This document shows, one piece after another, positions 1 to 9,800 of a DNA stretch of 64,000 bases. This DNA is from Agaricus subrufescens. Taxonomy: Eukaryota; Basidiomycota; Agaricomycetes; Agaricales; Agaricaceae. Location of the stretch: positions 3,472,001-3,536,000 of the forward strand of contig CM057059.1 of NCBI GenBank assembly GCA_029945375.1, in the 5' to 3' direction. A model generated the notes under the pieces. The model ran no database searches and was not told the DNA's origin. It was given only the letters and a program-made list of their open reading frames with translations. The position numbers and the translations under genes were made by a program. Each line of letters opens with the position of its first letter. The stretch's first letter is position 1.

Positions 1-740
1 CTGTTCCCGGTAGCTAGTAACGTATGAGTTCAAAATACACTCATATAGCTGCCGAGACTGACCTTCAGATGACTCGTCCCAAATAATAATACTTAGTGAA
101 ACATGTGTCGCCCTGCCGCTCAAGTTATCTTGATCATGCATAAGTTAGCTATTCTGCCAGAAGCTCAGTGAAATTTTACCAGTGAGAGTCCTTTCTTCGA
201 CTGCACAACGCAGAAATAGACGCATTTATCTTCCTTCCCTTGAACTTTAATTTCATTCTGCTGTGTGGAAGCAACACAGCAAACGAGGCGATGTGTGATA
301 GAAGAATGAGTGACAGGTGTGAGATGCCTAGCTATTAAATCATGACATTCAACGCTTCCTGTTGTATCGCCCAGTGCACGTGCAGTCTCCCGTTCTGATT
401 AGCTTTCTTGTGAATATATTCTTATCACGCAACTACTATACCTGGCTCAGGCTCCTACCCAGCCCCTTTTGCGCTCATGTTTTGACATGTTTGCCTGCGC
501 GTGGGAGTGGGCTGGGTAGGAGCCTGTACCTGGCTAAGAAATCATCAAAGTGATCTATACAATCATTATTGTACGCCTTCTTACCAGCTCCCTCCCAAGT
601 CGTACCTGCTGAAATCAACAAAAGAATTATTATCTTAACCTGGAGCGTTGTATACTAACTACTTAAATATGAAATACAATTCCTATTCTTCCAAAAAATT
701 CATCAAGCGCATCTACCAATTCCCGCTCTAACATGACGGG
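1..740. other. non-coding flank with an inverted repeat
   Basis: No convincing gene is seen here. Short open frames lack introns or any family signature. The only clear structure is the perfect inverted repeat at 448-526, listed separately. The region is the downstream flank of the minus-strand F-box gene that ends at 741. Confidence 0.5.
448..526. repeat. perfect 18-bp inverted repeat (hairpin)
   Basis: CAGGCTCCTACCCAGCCC at 448-465 is followed by its exact reverse complement at 509-526, with a 43-nt loop. Both arms are flanked by the same word ACCTGGCT, as a direct repeat outside the left arm and just after the right arm. As RNA this would fold into a strong GC-rich stem. It could be a small foldback element or a structured transcript; nothing in the sequence decides which. 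Confidence 0.75.
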
Positions 741-2309
741 TCAAGTTCCTACGGCCTTTTGCAGCAGATCATCCCTCCCTCCCGAAAATTGCAGCAACCT
801 ACTACTACCCCAAGTAATTTCTATCTGACGTGTACCCACAATGGACACCAATTCCTCTCGTAGTTCCTGAGGCCAATCTTGAGGACCGAGTTCATTTCCT
901 TTGACCTTCAAATAGAAACACGATGTTTCCCCGACTCTCCATTTCTCCAACAAGGCCAAGATCCAGCGAGGCTCCACTCCCTCCTGGTAGCAACGCAACC
1001 TTAAAGTCGTAAGAGTAGACAGGTAATGAGGCTTGGTGTTGCCACACTCCTCAGCTCGCTCCGCCAGCGCATGAATGAACCTCTGTATACCATCTTGAGT
1101 GAGAAATGCGAATGCCAGTTTTTTGAGTTTGGGAAATGAACATCCGAACAGTTCATCCAGCTCCAATCTATGTTCTGTGTCTAGGTCAATTTTGAGGGAT
1201 GTGAGAGTTGCCGATACGTTGCCACAGAATAGGAAAAACTCGCAGAACATATTGTAAATGTCTTCGTACATCTTGAAATGCAGATACTCGAGTGAGGGTA
1301 GGTTGAACTTTTCGACTGATGAAGGATTGCAAGTTAGAGGGTAACTGAGTGTCAGGCGTTTAAGATGGGTGAGAGTGAGGGGTTTGTTGAATTGAGCATT
1401 CGCCTGTGAGACGGCCGTGAATTGACCGAAGAAGGGATAGCCACTGAGGAAACATTCCTCGAGGTTGGGACACTGATAAAGGATAGGCACCAGTACCTGC
1501 TCTGGCACGTCGTGGAGGAATAAAAATCGCACAGATGTGGGCATGAGAACATGACAGTCTGGATGGGGACGGGATATTTCGAGTCGGGTCGTAGTGCTGA
1601 GTGTTCGCAAGTCAAGGCTGGGGTTCATTTTATTGCATGAGATACCAAAAGTGTCAAGCAGAGGAAAGGAGGAGCTGTAGAGTTTTTGTATCCAGAGACG
1701 AGTTGCGTGGGTAGAGCCAGATAGTCTGAAAGCTTTGACGCTCCGCATTAGATCAGGAGTGAGAAGCGTATCGATTGCTAAGCAGGCCCCCTTTGCATCG
1801 AGTTTGTCGAGCACAGCAATGTTGACATTGAGGGCGAGAGGCCTGTTGCCAGTGTAATGCTGAAGCAAAGACGAGGCCCGCGCTATATCACTGTGGCTTT
1901 TTAGCGACAGTGGTATCTTCCTCCACAAGGCTGGAGTAGCAAAAGCAACTTGGCGAAAATAAACCGACACGGAGGTCAACACGGATGCCTGGCGAAAGCA
2001 TGCACGATATTCCTCGAATGTTGTGCCTGAGTCATCATCCGAACCAGTGGCTTGCTGGAATATGCGCGACAAGACCTCTGAAGGAAGTATATTGATGAGT
2101 GCAAGGGCATTGCGCAGCCGATGAGAGCGAAGGCGGAGGGCACGTCGCAGCTCGCTCAGGTGGGCTATATGATCATCGAGCGCGCGGATTTGATTGCTGA
2201 CATGAAGCAGCTCGGCCTGCTCGCTTGCAAAAACATACGGAAGAGGAGCTAAGTGCGGACGGAGATAGTCGCATTCGAATGAATCACGAATATTGGCTGT
2301 GGATGTCAT
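741..2309 (-). CDS. F-box-like protein
   Basis: Single-exon gene of 522 aa starting at the ATG at 2307-2309. The N-terminus (MTSTA...FECDYLRP) is shared with the F-box genes at 51618-56984, so the start is well supported. A short coiled region (EQAELLHVSNQIRALDDHI, about residues 29-47) precedes the F-box-like core at about residues 75-90 (LPSEVLSRIFQQA). A long irregular leucine-rich tail follows, as in LRR-type F-box proteins. By family analogy it would bind Skp1 in an SCF ubiquitin ligase and recruit an unknown substrate with the tail. The family is large and rapidly evolving in Agaricomycetes. It is adjacent to the NACHT/transposon block. Confidence 0.85.
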   Translation of the reverse strand: MTSTANIRDSFECDYLRPHLAPLPYVFASEQAELLHVSNQIRALDDHIAHLSELRRALRLRSHRLRNALALINILPSEVLSRIFQQATGSDDDSGTTFEEYRACFRQASVLTSVSVYFRQVAFATPALWRKIPLSLKSHSDIARASSLLQHYTGNRPLALNVNIAVLDKLDAKGACLAIDTLLTPDLMRSVKAFRLSGSTHATRLWIQKLYSSSFPLLDTFGISCNKMNPSLDLRTLSTTTRLEISRPHPDCHVLMPTSVRFLFLHDVPEQVLVPILYQCPNLEECFLSGYPFFGQFTAVSQANAQFNKPLTLTHLKRLTLSYPLTCNPSSVEKFNLPSLEYLHFKMYEDIYNMFCEFFLFCGNVSATLTSLKIDLDTEHRLELDELFGCSFPKLKKLAFAFLTQDGIQRFIHALAERAEECGNTKPHYLSTLTTLRLRCYQEGVEPRWILALLEKWRVGETSCFYLKVKGNELGPQDWPQELREELVSIVGTRQIEITWGSSRLLQFSGGRDDLLQKAVGT

Positions 2310-2439
2310 GGCGGCGGTAACGATGTCGCGAACATACGCGACGACGCGTTCAATACAACGCGATCACGTGTTGTTGAGTCACGATGTGACAAATCGGTCA
2401 CTTGCTTTGCCTTTCAGCCCTATGAGCGATTCTGTCGAC

Positions 2440-3480
2440 GTTTCCTCAGCCATGACTATTAATTAGTTCACGTCTACCAAACCAACTCACGTTCATCACC
2501 CTCTGGTCCTCGTACATCGACAACCGCTTATACCAGGTGAATTTACAGTGACGCCGCAGCCGCAGCCTGGTTTGCCCTGCCGCTCGGCTTGGCTCCCCCA
2601 TTGCTGTCCTCACTGTCCTTGTTGTCGGCCACAGCATAACCCATGATCGTGACCTCCATACCCGCACCCTCCTCTGCACCGGCACTATCTCTCCCCTCAG
2701 CCTCAACCTCATCCCCACACTTTCCTCCAGGGGCGCCGCCGTCATTGCCCTCGATCCTACTCCCGTCGCCATCCTCGCCAACCTACTCCGCATGGCCTGC
2801 TGCAACGAGTGTATCTATGCCAAGCAGCCCAGCCTCGACGAGCCCGCTGACATCTGCAGGGTGCTGCACTCAGTTTTTCTTCGGGACGACACCCCCCTGG
2901 ATGGCCTCGTCTTTGCCAACCAGTCCCCAGACATCGCCGGCACTGACGACCGCGACTCCAAGTCCCTCGCCACCTTTCTGATCATCACACTCCTCCTACC
3001 CGCCCTCCTTATCGCCCCTGGCAAGTGCAACATTCACATTGTCAGTGTTGTCAACCCCTTTTACGTCGCTTCACCCCTGCCTTTGGCATCAAAAATGGAT
3101 CCATGCTCCTCTTAGAAGGCCTCCATTCTCTCCGTGCCATCGTCCTCACACGCCACCTCCGCCGCATTCTAGACGCCCTTCCCAACAGAAGACGGATCAA
3201 GCGCGGTCCCGTCACCAGCTCTCTCACCAAATCCCTCCCAGCATCCATCCAATCCGTATTGCACACCCTCTCCCTGCCAAACCCCTTCAAAGCCCTCTCA
3301 GCCGAAACCATCTATATGCCAATTGTGCTAACCATCAAACTCAACATCCCCGTGCCCAACGACAACAATACCACAGAAGTTGATGATGGCGAATGTGGAG
3401 GTCGAATCACAGGAACATTGGTTTAAGAGGCTTATGGGGCTACTCTGAAACCCTGGGAGCATGTAGCACACTAATAAATG
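2440..3480 (+). pseudogene. decayed gene, copy 1 of a duplicated pair (possibly SDR/Rossmann-like)
   Basis: A GC-rich formerly coding stretch whose frame is broken several times. Recognisable pieces include FANQSPDI, FLIITLLLPALLIAPG, SIQSVLHTLSLPNPFKALSAE and a C-terminal stretch around DDGECGG. The same pieces recur in the same order at 42590-43770, for example SIQSVLHALFLPTLSKAFSAE, so both are remnants of one gene. The alternating hydrophobic blocks and spacing recall fungal short-chain-dehydrogenase-like proteins of the DUF1776 type; this is inference only. It sits tail to tail with the 3' end of the disrupted NACHT gene, and copy 2 sits beside a NACHT remnant, so the pair was duplicated as a unit. 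Confidence 0.5.
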
Positions 3481-3521
3481 TAGGTACACATCGTATTGCA
3501 CCAGCAGTCAATGAAGCTACA

Positions 3522-5582
3522 TTACACATCACCGGAATATGGAATACAGTAATAGCCCTGATACCGATATTCTTCAAAATCTAGTTCCTCCTTTATATCA
3601 GCATGAAGCGGCCGCTCTGTGAAATCATCTTCAGTGTACTCGTATATGAATACGGCAAACCGATTCTCTCGACTTCCACAAATTAATACTGGAAGCGTCG
3701 GATGGTGCTGTTGGAAATACTCGAGGCCTGATATATATTTGTCGAGTCTATTCCTTTTCCAGAAGAGGACCCACCCAGCACCATCCTCGTTAGAGTTTTG
3801 CTTTGATACCCATACCATATGCTTTATCGTATTCTCTGGCCACCATAGGCAACCCAGTTGGAGCTGTTCCAATCGGATCTCATGAACAATTCCCTTGTCC
3901 GAGAGATCTTTGTGGCATATCTACCAAGTAAATGTCAAGGGCATGGTTAAGATCGCGAAACTTCGAGCTCACTTTCCAAACGTCAAACCAAGCAGAGGCA
4001 ACCTTATAGATACCTGGGCTTCCCATAGATAAAGTATCCGGTTCCACCTGACACAGCATCTCGACAACTTGATCCCAGTGTTCTGGCGATGTTTCCTTTA
4101 GGGCTAAATCCCGCTTTCTGCACAGCGAGCTCGATATTGCCATATGGATCCAACCGGTCAGATATACAGATAATCCCATTGACATTTTGTCAAGCGCGTT
4201 AACGTCGGAGTGAAGTCGTGAAATATATTTGTGCCACCTGTCGTGGTACTCTAAGGTCGAAAGCGTGAATACTTAGATTCAAGACAGATGTAGCGACTCA
4301 CTTAAGCCTCGAGGTGATTGCCTCTTGAAGTCTAACCAGACTCTAACGCCACATTCCTCTATGTCCTCCCAAATTTTCTCAAAAGGCGCATAGAGTTCTA
4401 TTGACCGAGTAGGATCCCGTAAAAAATCGGCAAACGAGGTATGGTGAAAGCGTAATTGAGAATAGGCGTTGTCGAGTGATATGTCGAGTATTGAATATAA
4501 ATCATTGATCGCGGTGTAGATCCTGCCCAAATCAATACCAAGAATTAATGAAAGCATCTTTGCACAACTGAGTGCAGGAAAGGGTAGTTGACTGATGGCA
4601 ACGAGAACTTGTTGGGTTACCGGCCATGTTTTGCGTGGGATAGACGCCAGGATGCGAGTATATAGTGCATCCAAGTGTGCAAAAGGCTTCTCCTCACCGG
4701 AATCGCCTCCGGAACGCTCAATAACGGCTAGAACATCATTCAGGCGAGTACCCGGATCGGCGTGTTCAGCATCCCCAATGAAGCGAATCGCGACGTCGGC
4801 AAATGCGAATAGTCCAGATGCAGCATGAGCAAGCCTTGTGACTTTCATCTCCTCGGGCCAATCGTGTGGGACAATAAAAAGAGATTCTTCACGAATGGTC
4901 TCGAAGCTGCTCCTTAGATATCGTTCAACGTCCTGGCAAGCTTCTGGGGAGTTGACAGGAATATACTCTTTCCGATAGTTGGATGCCAATTGCTTTGCCT
5001 TCAAGAACGTGGCGAGAATATGTGGTTCTGGACGACTGGCAATGACCCAGATAAGAGGGGCATCGGGATGTTCGCGAGCAAAGTTTGTGACCAGGTGGAT
5101 GATCTCGCGCTGCCAAGGCCTTTGATCGAGTTCATCAAGCCCATCCAATAATATACCCCACATGTTCCCATCCGCTCCTATCTTCTTCTCTGCAAATGGT
5201 TCGATAATGAATGTCTTGAACTGCTCCTTCATGCCCTTGTTCACCAACTCAGGATCAGCAGCGAGCTTTTCACTGATGAAGGCACAGTAAGTCGGGATGT
5301 GGACCGCAAGCTGATATGCAATGGTGATGAAGACGCAGCGCGAATTGTTACGGCCATTGGGGCGCGAAAAAAAGACGGAGGCACCTAGACATTTGGCTGC
5401 GGCAAGAGTGTCGGCAATGGTCTGGACAATGGCAGATTTACCGACCCATGCAGGCCCGTAGATCCAAAGGATCAACTCCTGCCTTTTATCATCGTAGAAC
5501 CAGACCATTATCCGGTCGTTGATACTAACTCGAGTGCCCGGATGGCAACGCGGGGGAGGATCACGAGCAGATGAGTCGTGGG
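3522..5582 (-). CDS. 3' part of the disrupted NACHT gene (exons 6b-8)
   Basis: This segment holds the NACHT domain and the C-terminus. The frame opens at the copia B insertion (5577/5582) and runs to 4302. A 51-nt intron (4301-4251, donor GTGAGT) leads to exon 7 (4250-3973), then a 52-nt intron (3972-3921, GTGAGC...TAG) and exon 8 (3920-3522, TAA). Visible motifs are the P-loop GPAWVGKSA, GASVFFSRPNGRN (sensor-like strand), LLDGLDELDQRPWQ (Walker B) and WVIASRPEPH. A remnant of the same C-terminus, with aligned exon 8 wording, lies at 43790-44790. Translation from the internal ATG at 5508 would keep the ATPase but lose the N-terminus. Confidence 0.85.
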
Positions 5583-5964
5583 TAAAGAAATATACAAATG
5601 CTCAGCGTCAACGAAGGTGATGCTGACCGCTATATTTACCTAAAGAAATATACAAATGCTAACTACGAGTCAGATCTCGGTAAGCGAAGATACAAGGAAT
5701 ATAAACTCACCTCAGCGTCAACGAAGGTGATGCTGACCGCTGAGGTGTTACAACTGTGGCTGAATCTATATGTACTCGGCATGGAAACGGCACTTAAAAC
5801 TGTACAGTAGGTAAGGAAAAACTGTATAGTCAAAGGGGTGAACTTGGAAATGTAGACGATCAACGTCCAGGTGAAGAAATGTAAAGGATGTCAAAAATAG
5901 AATAATGAATAAAAATAGAAATGTAGTTGGACGATTTACCGCGAATGCCGAAGCATATCCAATA
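5583..5964 (-). repeat. 3' LTR of copia element B
   Basis: The 382-bp LTR begins (minus sense) TATTGGATATGC and ends ATTTCTTTA, so its termini are TA...TA rather than TG...CA. It is preceded by the polypurine tract GCAGGGGGAG (5974-5965, minus). It contains two copies of a 30-nt hairpin-forming segment, also seen in the LTRs of A. It differs from the 5' LTR by four substitutions. Confidence 0.92.
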
Positions 5965-5995
5965 CTCCCCCTGCTTCGGTATTGCCTTGTGTTCT

Positions 5996-6346
5996 CTATC
6001 CACGCAACCCCATCTCAATACAGGATCTCACCACAGCATCCTTTGCCAAGGGTTTCGTCAAGATATCCGCCAAGTTCTCCGACGACGGTATGTAGCGAAA
6101 GGTGACCAGATTTAAAACGACCTTCTCCTTGATGAAATGGTGTTTAATGTCGATATGCTTTGTACGTCTATGGTTCTTGTCGTTTTGCGTGTTAGCTATC
6201 GCGCCTGTGTTGTCTCCGAAAATGGTGGTTGGCATTTCCTGGGTTAGGTTTACCTCGTCGAGGAATTTGTTCATCCAAATGGCTTGTTGTGTGGCTCGAG
6301 TGAATGCCATATACTCAGCTTCTACCGTCGACAGAGCTACAGTTTC
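5996..6346 (-). CDS. C-terminal end of copia B pol (RNase H), separated from its gene
   Basis: In frame with the main B gag-pol once element A and one TTGAC copy are removed. It encodes the RNase H end (ETVALSTVEAEYMAF, GDNTGAIA, KHIDIKHHFI, LADILTKPLAKDAV) and stops at TAG 5996-5998. The upstream part of the apparent open frame (up to 6409) is merely LTR sequence of A read through. The matching upstream part of the gene ends at 11646. Confidence 0.9.
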   Translation of the reverse strand, partial: ETVALSTVEAEYMAFTRATQQAIWMNKFLDEVNLTQEMPTTIFGDNTGAIANTQNDKNHRRTKHIDIKHHFIKEKVVLNLVTFRYIPSSENLADILTKPLAKDAVVRSCIEMGLRG

Positions 6347-6351
6347 TTGAC

Positions 6352-6723
6352 TATTGAAGATACTTCGGTAACGTCCCAACTTCACTTCAATATCTATTTT
6401 AAGGATCATTCTATTTTCGTCTTTTCTACATTTCTCATTCTTTCACCGTGACCGTTTACATTCTCTATTATACCTCTTACTATACAGTTTTTCCTTTCCT
6501 ACTATACAGTTCTACTTTGCCGTTCTCGTGCCGAATACTTATACCACCAGCCACCGATGTCTCACCTCAGCGGTCAACATCACTTCGTTGACGTTGAGGT
6601 GAGTTTACCTTTCATGTACTCTCGTTTACTGGTAGCTGACATGTAGTTAGCATTTACATTTCCTTTAGGTAAATATAGCGGTCAACATCACTTCGTTGAC
6701 GTTGAGCATTTACATTTCCTTTA
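6352..6723 (+). repeat. 5' LTR of copia element A
   Basis: The 372-bp LTR starts TATTGAAGATAC and ends ACATTTCCTTTA (TA...TA ends). It holds two copies of a 30-nt hairpin-forming segment (AGCGGTCAACATC...GACGTTGAG) and two copies of GCATTTACATTTCCTTTA, one of them forming the LTR terminus. It should contain the promoter and the R region; no unambiguous TATA box was picked. Confidence 0.93.
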
Positions 6724-6735
6724 GGTTATGGGCCC
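6724..6735 (+). other. primer-binding site of element A (half-tRNA type)
   Basis: GGTTATGGGCCC immediately follows the LTR. It is the complement of the anticodon stem-loop region of initiator methionine tRNA (GGGCCCATAACC), not of the tRNA 3' end. Copia-like elements that prime with a 5' half of tRNA-iMet behave this way. The mirror site of element B is at 15772-15783. Confidence 0.7.
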
Positions 6736-6804
6736 CGGTCTGTGAACCTATATCAACAAAGTGAATTTTTGAACTAGCCAAACCGCTTACTTTAACTTTA
6801 CAAT

Positions 6805-9800
6805 ATGTCCAACACTGGTGGGAGTGCCCCTCCCATTTTTGCCGACAGCGCCAAGTTCAATGGGATGAACTGGGTTACATGGCGAGGACTGATCCAGATT
6901 GCCGCCGACTTACGAGGAGTGTCTGGGTATCTTGACGGTACCATACCAAATCCCTCCCCACAACAAGCTAACACCACCACCACAACACCAGCCGTTCCTA
7001 CTGCCCCCGCGGCCCCTACTGCGACAACGGTTACTACAGCTACTCAGACCCCTGAGACCCCCTGGGAATCCATATCTCCTACTCCTGCCGAGTGGAGAGT
7101 CCGCAACGCCTGGGCTATGGGTCTGCTCATCTATAACACGACTGACCCCCTCGGACTCGGTATCAACATCCAAGGAAATGCCGCCGATGCTTGGAAGTCA
7201 TACATCGACGGATACCAAGTCACTTCTGAAGTCGCATTAGCGAACGCCGAACAAGACCTCCGTAACATGTCCTACAATGATGGGCAAGACTTCATCGAAT
7301 TCATATCCAAGCTCAGGACCAAGTGGTCGAATGCCACAGCGCTCGGCGCAAAGATTGATGACTCCGCATTCAGGATGATAATCCTGAACGCACTTCCCCG
7401 ATCTTGGGACTCCATCGTGGCTACTCTATACACCACCACTAGTTCTCGCGACGCCATTAACCAACTTATGACGCACTGGGCTAGGATCAGCCGAGATCGC
7501 GTCGTAAACCCTCAAACTACTGCTGCTGCCCTCCGTGCTGATGGCAACAGTGGCGGTGGCAATAGTAGCAGTGGTAATAACAACAACCAAGCCCGTGTGT
7601 GCACCAACTCGAATTGTAACAGGCGAGGCCACACGATCGAGAATTGTTATTGGCCTGGAGGGGGGAAAGCCGGCCAGTTCCCACCTGGCTTCGGGAAACG
7701 TAACAACAGGAGACCCCCGAACAACAACAACAACAGTTCTTCCACCCAGCAGACATCTGCGAACAATGTTAACGAAAATGCAGAACAAGTCTTTGCCTTG
7801 ATGACTCACACCCCATTCGACACCTACGCCTCTGAGGTACCTTCTCAAATGCCACTCCAACCATTGCCCAACTCTGATCCCATCACGCCTATCCATAGGT
7901 CATTTAAACCTGACCTGGTGTTTGGGACGACCGATATCAGAGATGTGTTGGAGGATGTTCCTAGAGTGCTTACCTCACATATACCACAATGTCTAAATGT
8001 CCATACATCGGTTAACAGAGCTTCGACGCTCCTTGATTCTGGCGCTAGCGACCACTGTTTCGTGGCTAGGGAATCCTTCTCCGAATATCAGACCATATCA
8101 CCACCTCGGACTGGGAATTCTGCGGGGAAGGGATCCACATTCTCGATTGAAGGCACTGGCACTGCTCAATTCGCCACCACTATAGATGGCGTCTCGTCGA
8201 AAATCTTGATGACAGACGCACTTCACACGCCTCAACTCAGGTCGAACTTAATCTCCGTTTCGAAACTGGTGAATAAAGGGCTCAGTGTGAGCCCTGAGGG
8301 GAACATGGCCAGAGTGAAACAAGCCAGTGGAAAAACCGTACTCACCGCTGTTAGACAAAATGGGTTGTACGTTGTACCTACGGGTGGTAATGAGGATGTT
8401 AACGCCAATACTTTCCAATCGAAGAGAAAAGCAGTATCTTTCGACGTGTGGCATCGAAGGCTGGGTCACGCTGGTGTTGATGCTCTGAAGGGGTTGGTTA
8501 ACGGAGGTCTGGTAGACGGATTGGAGATAAGTGGACCTACAGAGATGAAGGCGCTCTGCGAGGACTGCATATATGGAACGCATACGAGTCACCCATTCAC
8601 TGAGTCAACCAGCGCAGAAACAGAGGCTTTAGAGCGCGTTTATATAGATATCTGGGGACCGGCCTCTACCCAGTCAGCCGGGGGTGCAAACTATTTTATG
8701 TTGATTATTGACGGCGCAACATCCTATCGCGCCGTTTATTTTCTGGCCTCGAAATCCGCGGATGCGACGCTACGTGTGCTTAAGGAGTTTCAATCCATGG
8801 CGGAGAGACAAACAGGGAAGCGCTTGAAGAGGGTGCGAGCGGACATGGGCAGAGAATGGTGCAACGTCGCATGGGACGAGTACGTAAAGACGCATGGCAT
8901 CACCCTGGACTTCACTACCCCTTACGCTCACCAGCAAAATGGCAAGGTCGAGCGTTCCATGCGCACTCTACTAGATACCGCCCGGACTATGCTAGCCGAC
9001 TCTGGCCTGCCACAGAAATTCTGGGCTGATGCGGTCCAGACGGCAGTCTACACGCGCAACTTCATCCCGAACTCTCGCAAACCCGCTGTCATCCCAGCTG
9101 GAGTGTGGTTTAACACTCGACAAGATGTCTCCCACCTCCGTCCCTTCGGCTCCACTGCATACGCACACATCCCTCGCGAAGTTAGTCCTTCAAAACTGGC
9201 GCCACGTTCAGCCAAGTTGACTTTGTTAGGATACTTCGACCGGTCTGGCTACAAGCTGGTGGACCGCACCACTGGGTCTGTCTACAAGTCCAGGGACGTT
9301 ATCTTCGAGGAGTCCCCACCTCATTTCTCCACCGACCCTATTGTCCGTTTCACTGCCGATGACCTCACGCCACAAAACACAGCGATTGCGCCGCGGCCAA
9401 AAGCTATCACAAGCTTGCACCCTCCTGTGAACCCACCACCCCCTCCACCACCTGCGACACCGAACCAACCCGCCACGTCATCATCCGGCCCCATCCTACC
9501 CCCGCAGTCGGGAGGCTCTGAACTTGCACGGGATAGCGAAGATGAGGTGTCAGACGCCGTGATACCTGGGGGAGACTTGCCAATTGCCATTCGGAAGGCG
9601 AAGAGAGACACTAGAGCATCGGCGAGGATGAAAGACAGTCTCGAGTACCTCAGTCGCCCTACAGCTAGCATGGCTACAACCGATCTTGACAACTTCGGTG
9701 TTCCCTCAACGTTCACCCAGGCCATGAAGCGTCCTGAGCTGTGGCTCCAACCGATGTTGAAAGAACTGGCTGTCATGGAGGCGAAGAACGTTTTCCGACT

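Noticed and set aside
362..553. 63-codon frame at the left edge
   Set aside because: It mainly translates the inverted repeat at 448-526 and lacks any support.
5996..6409. Separate minus-strand gene for an RNase H-like protein
   Set aside because: It is the cut-off C-terminus of copia B pol; the first 21 codons are LTR sequence of element A.
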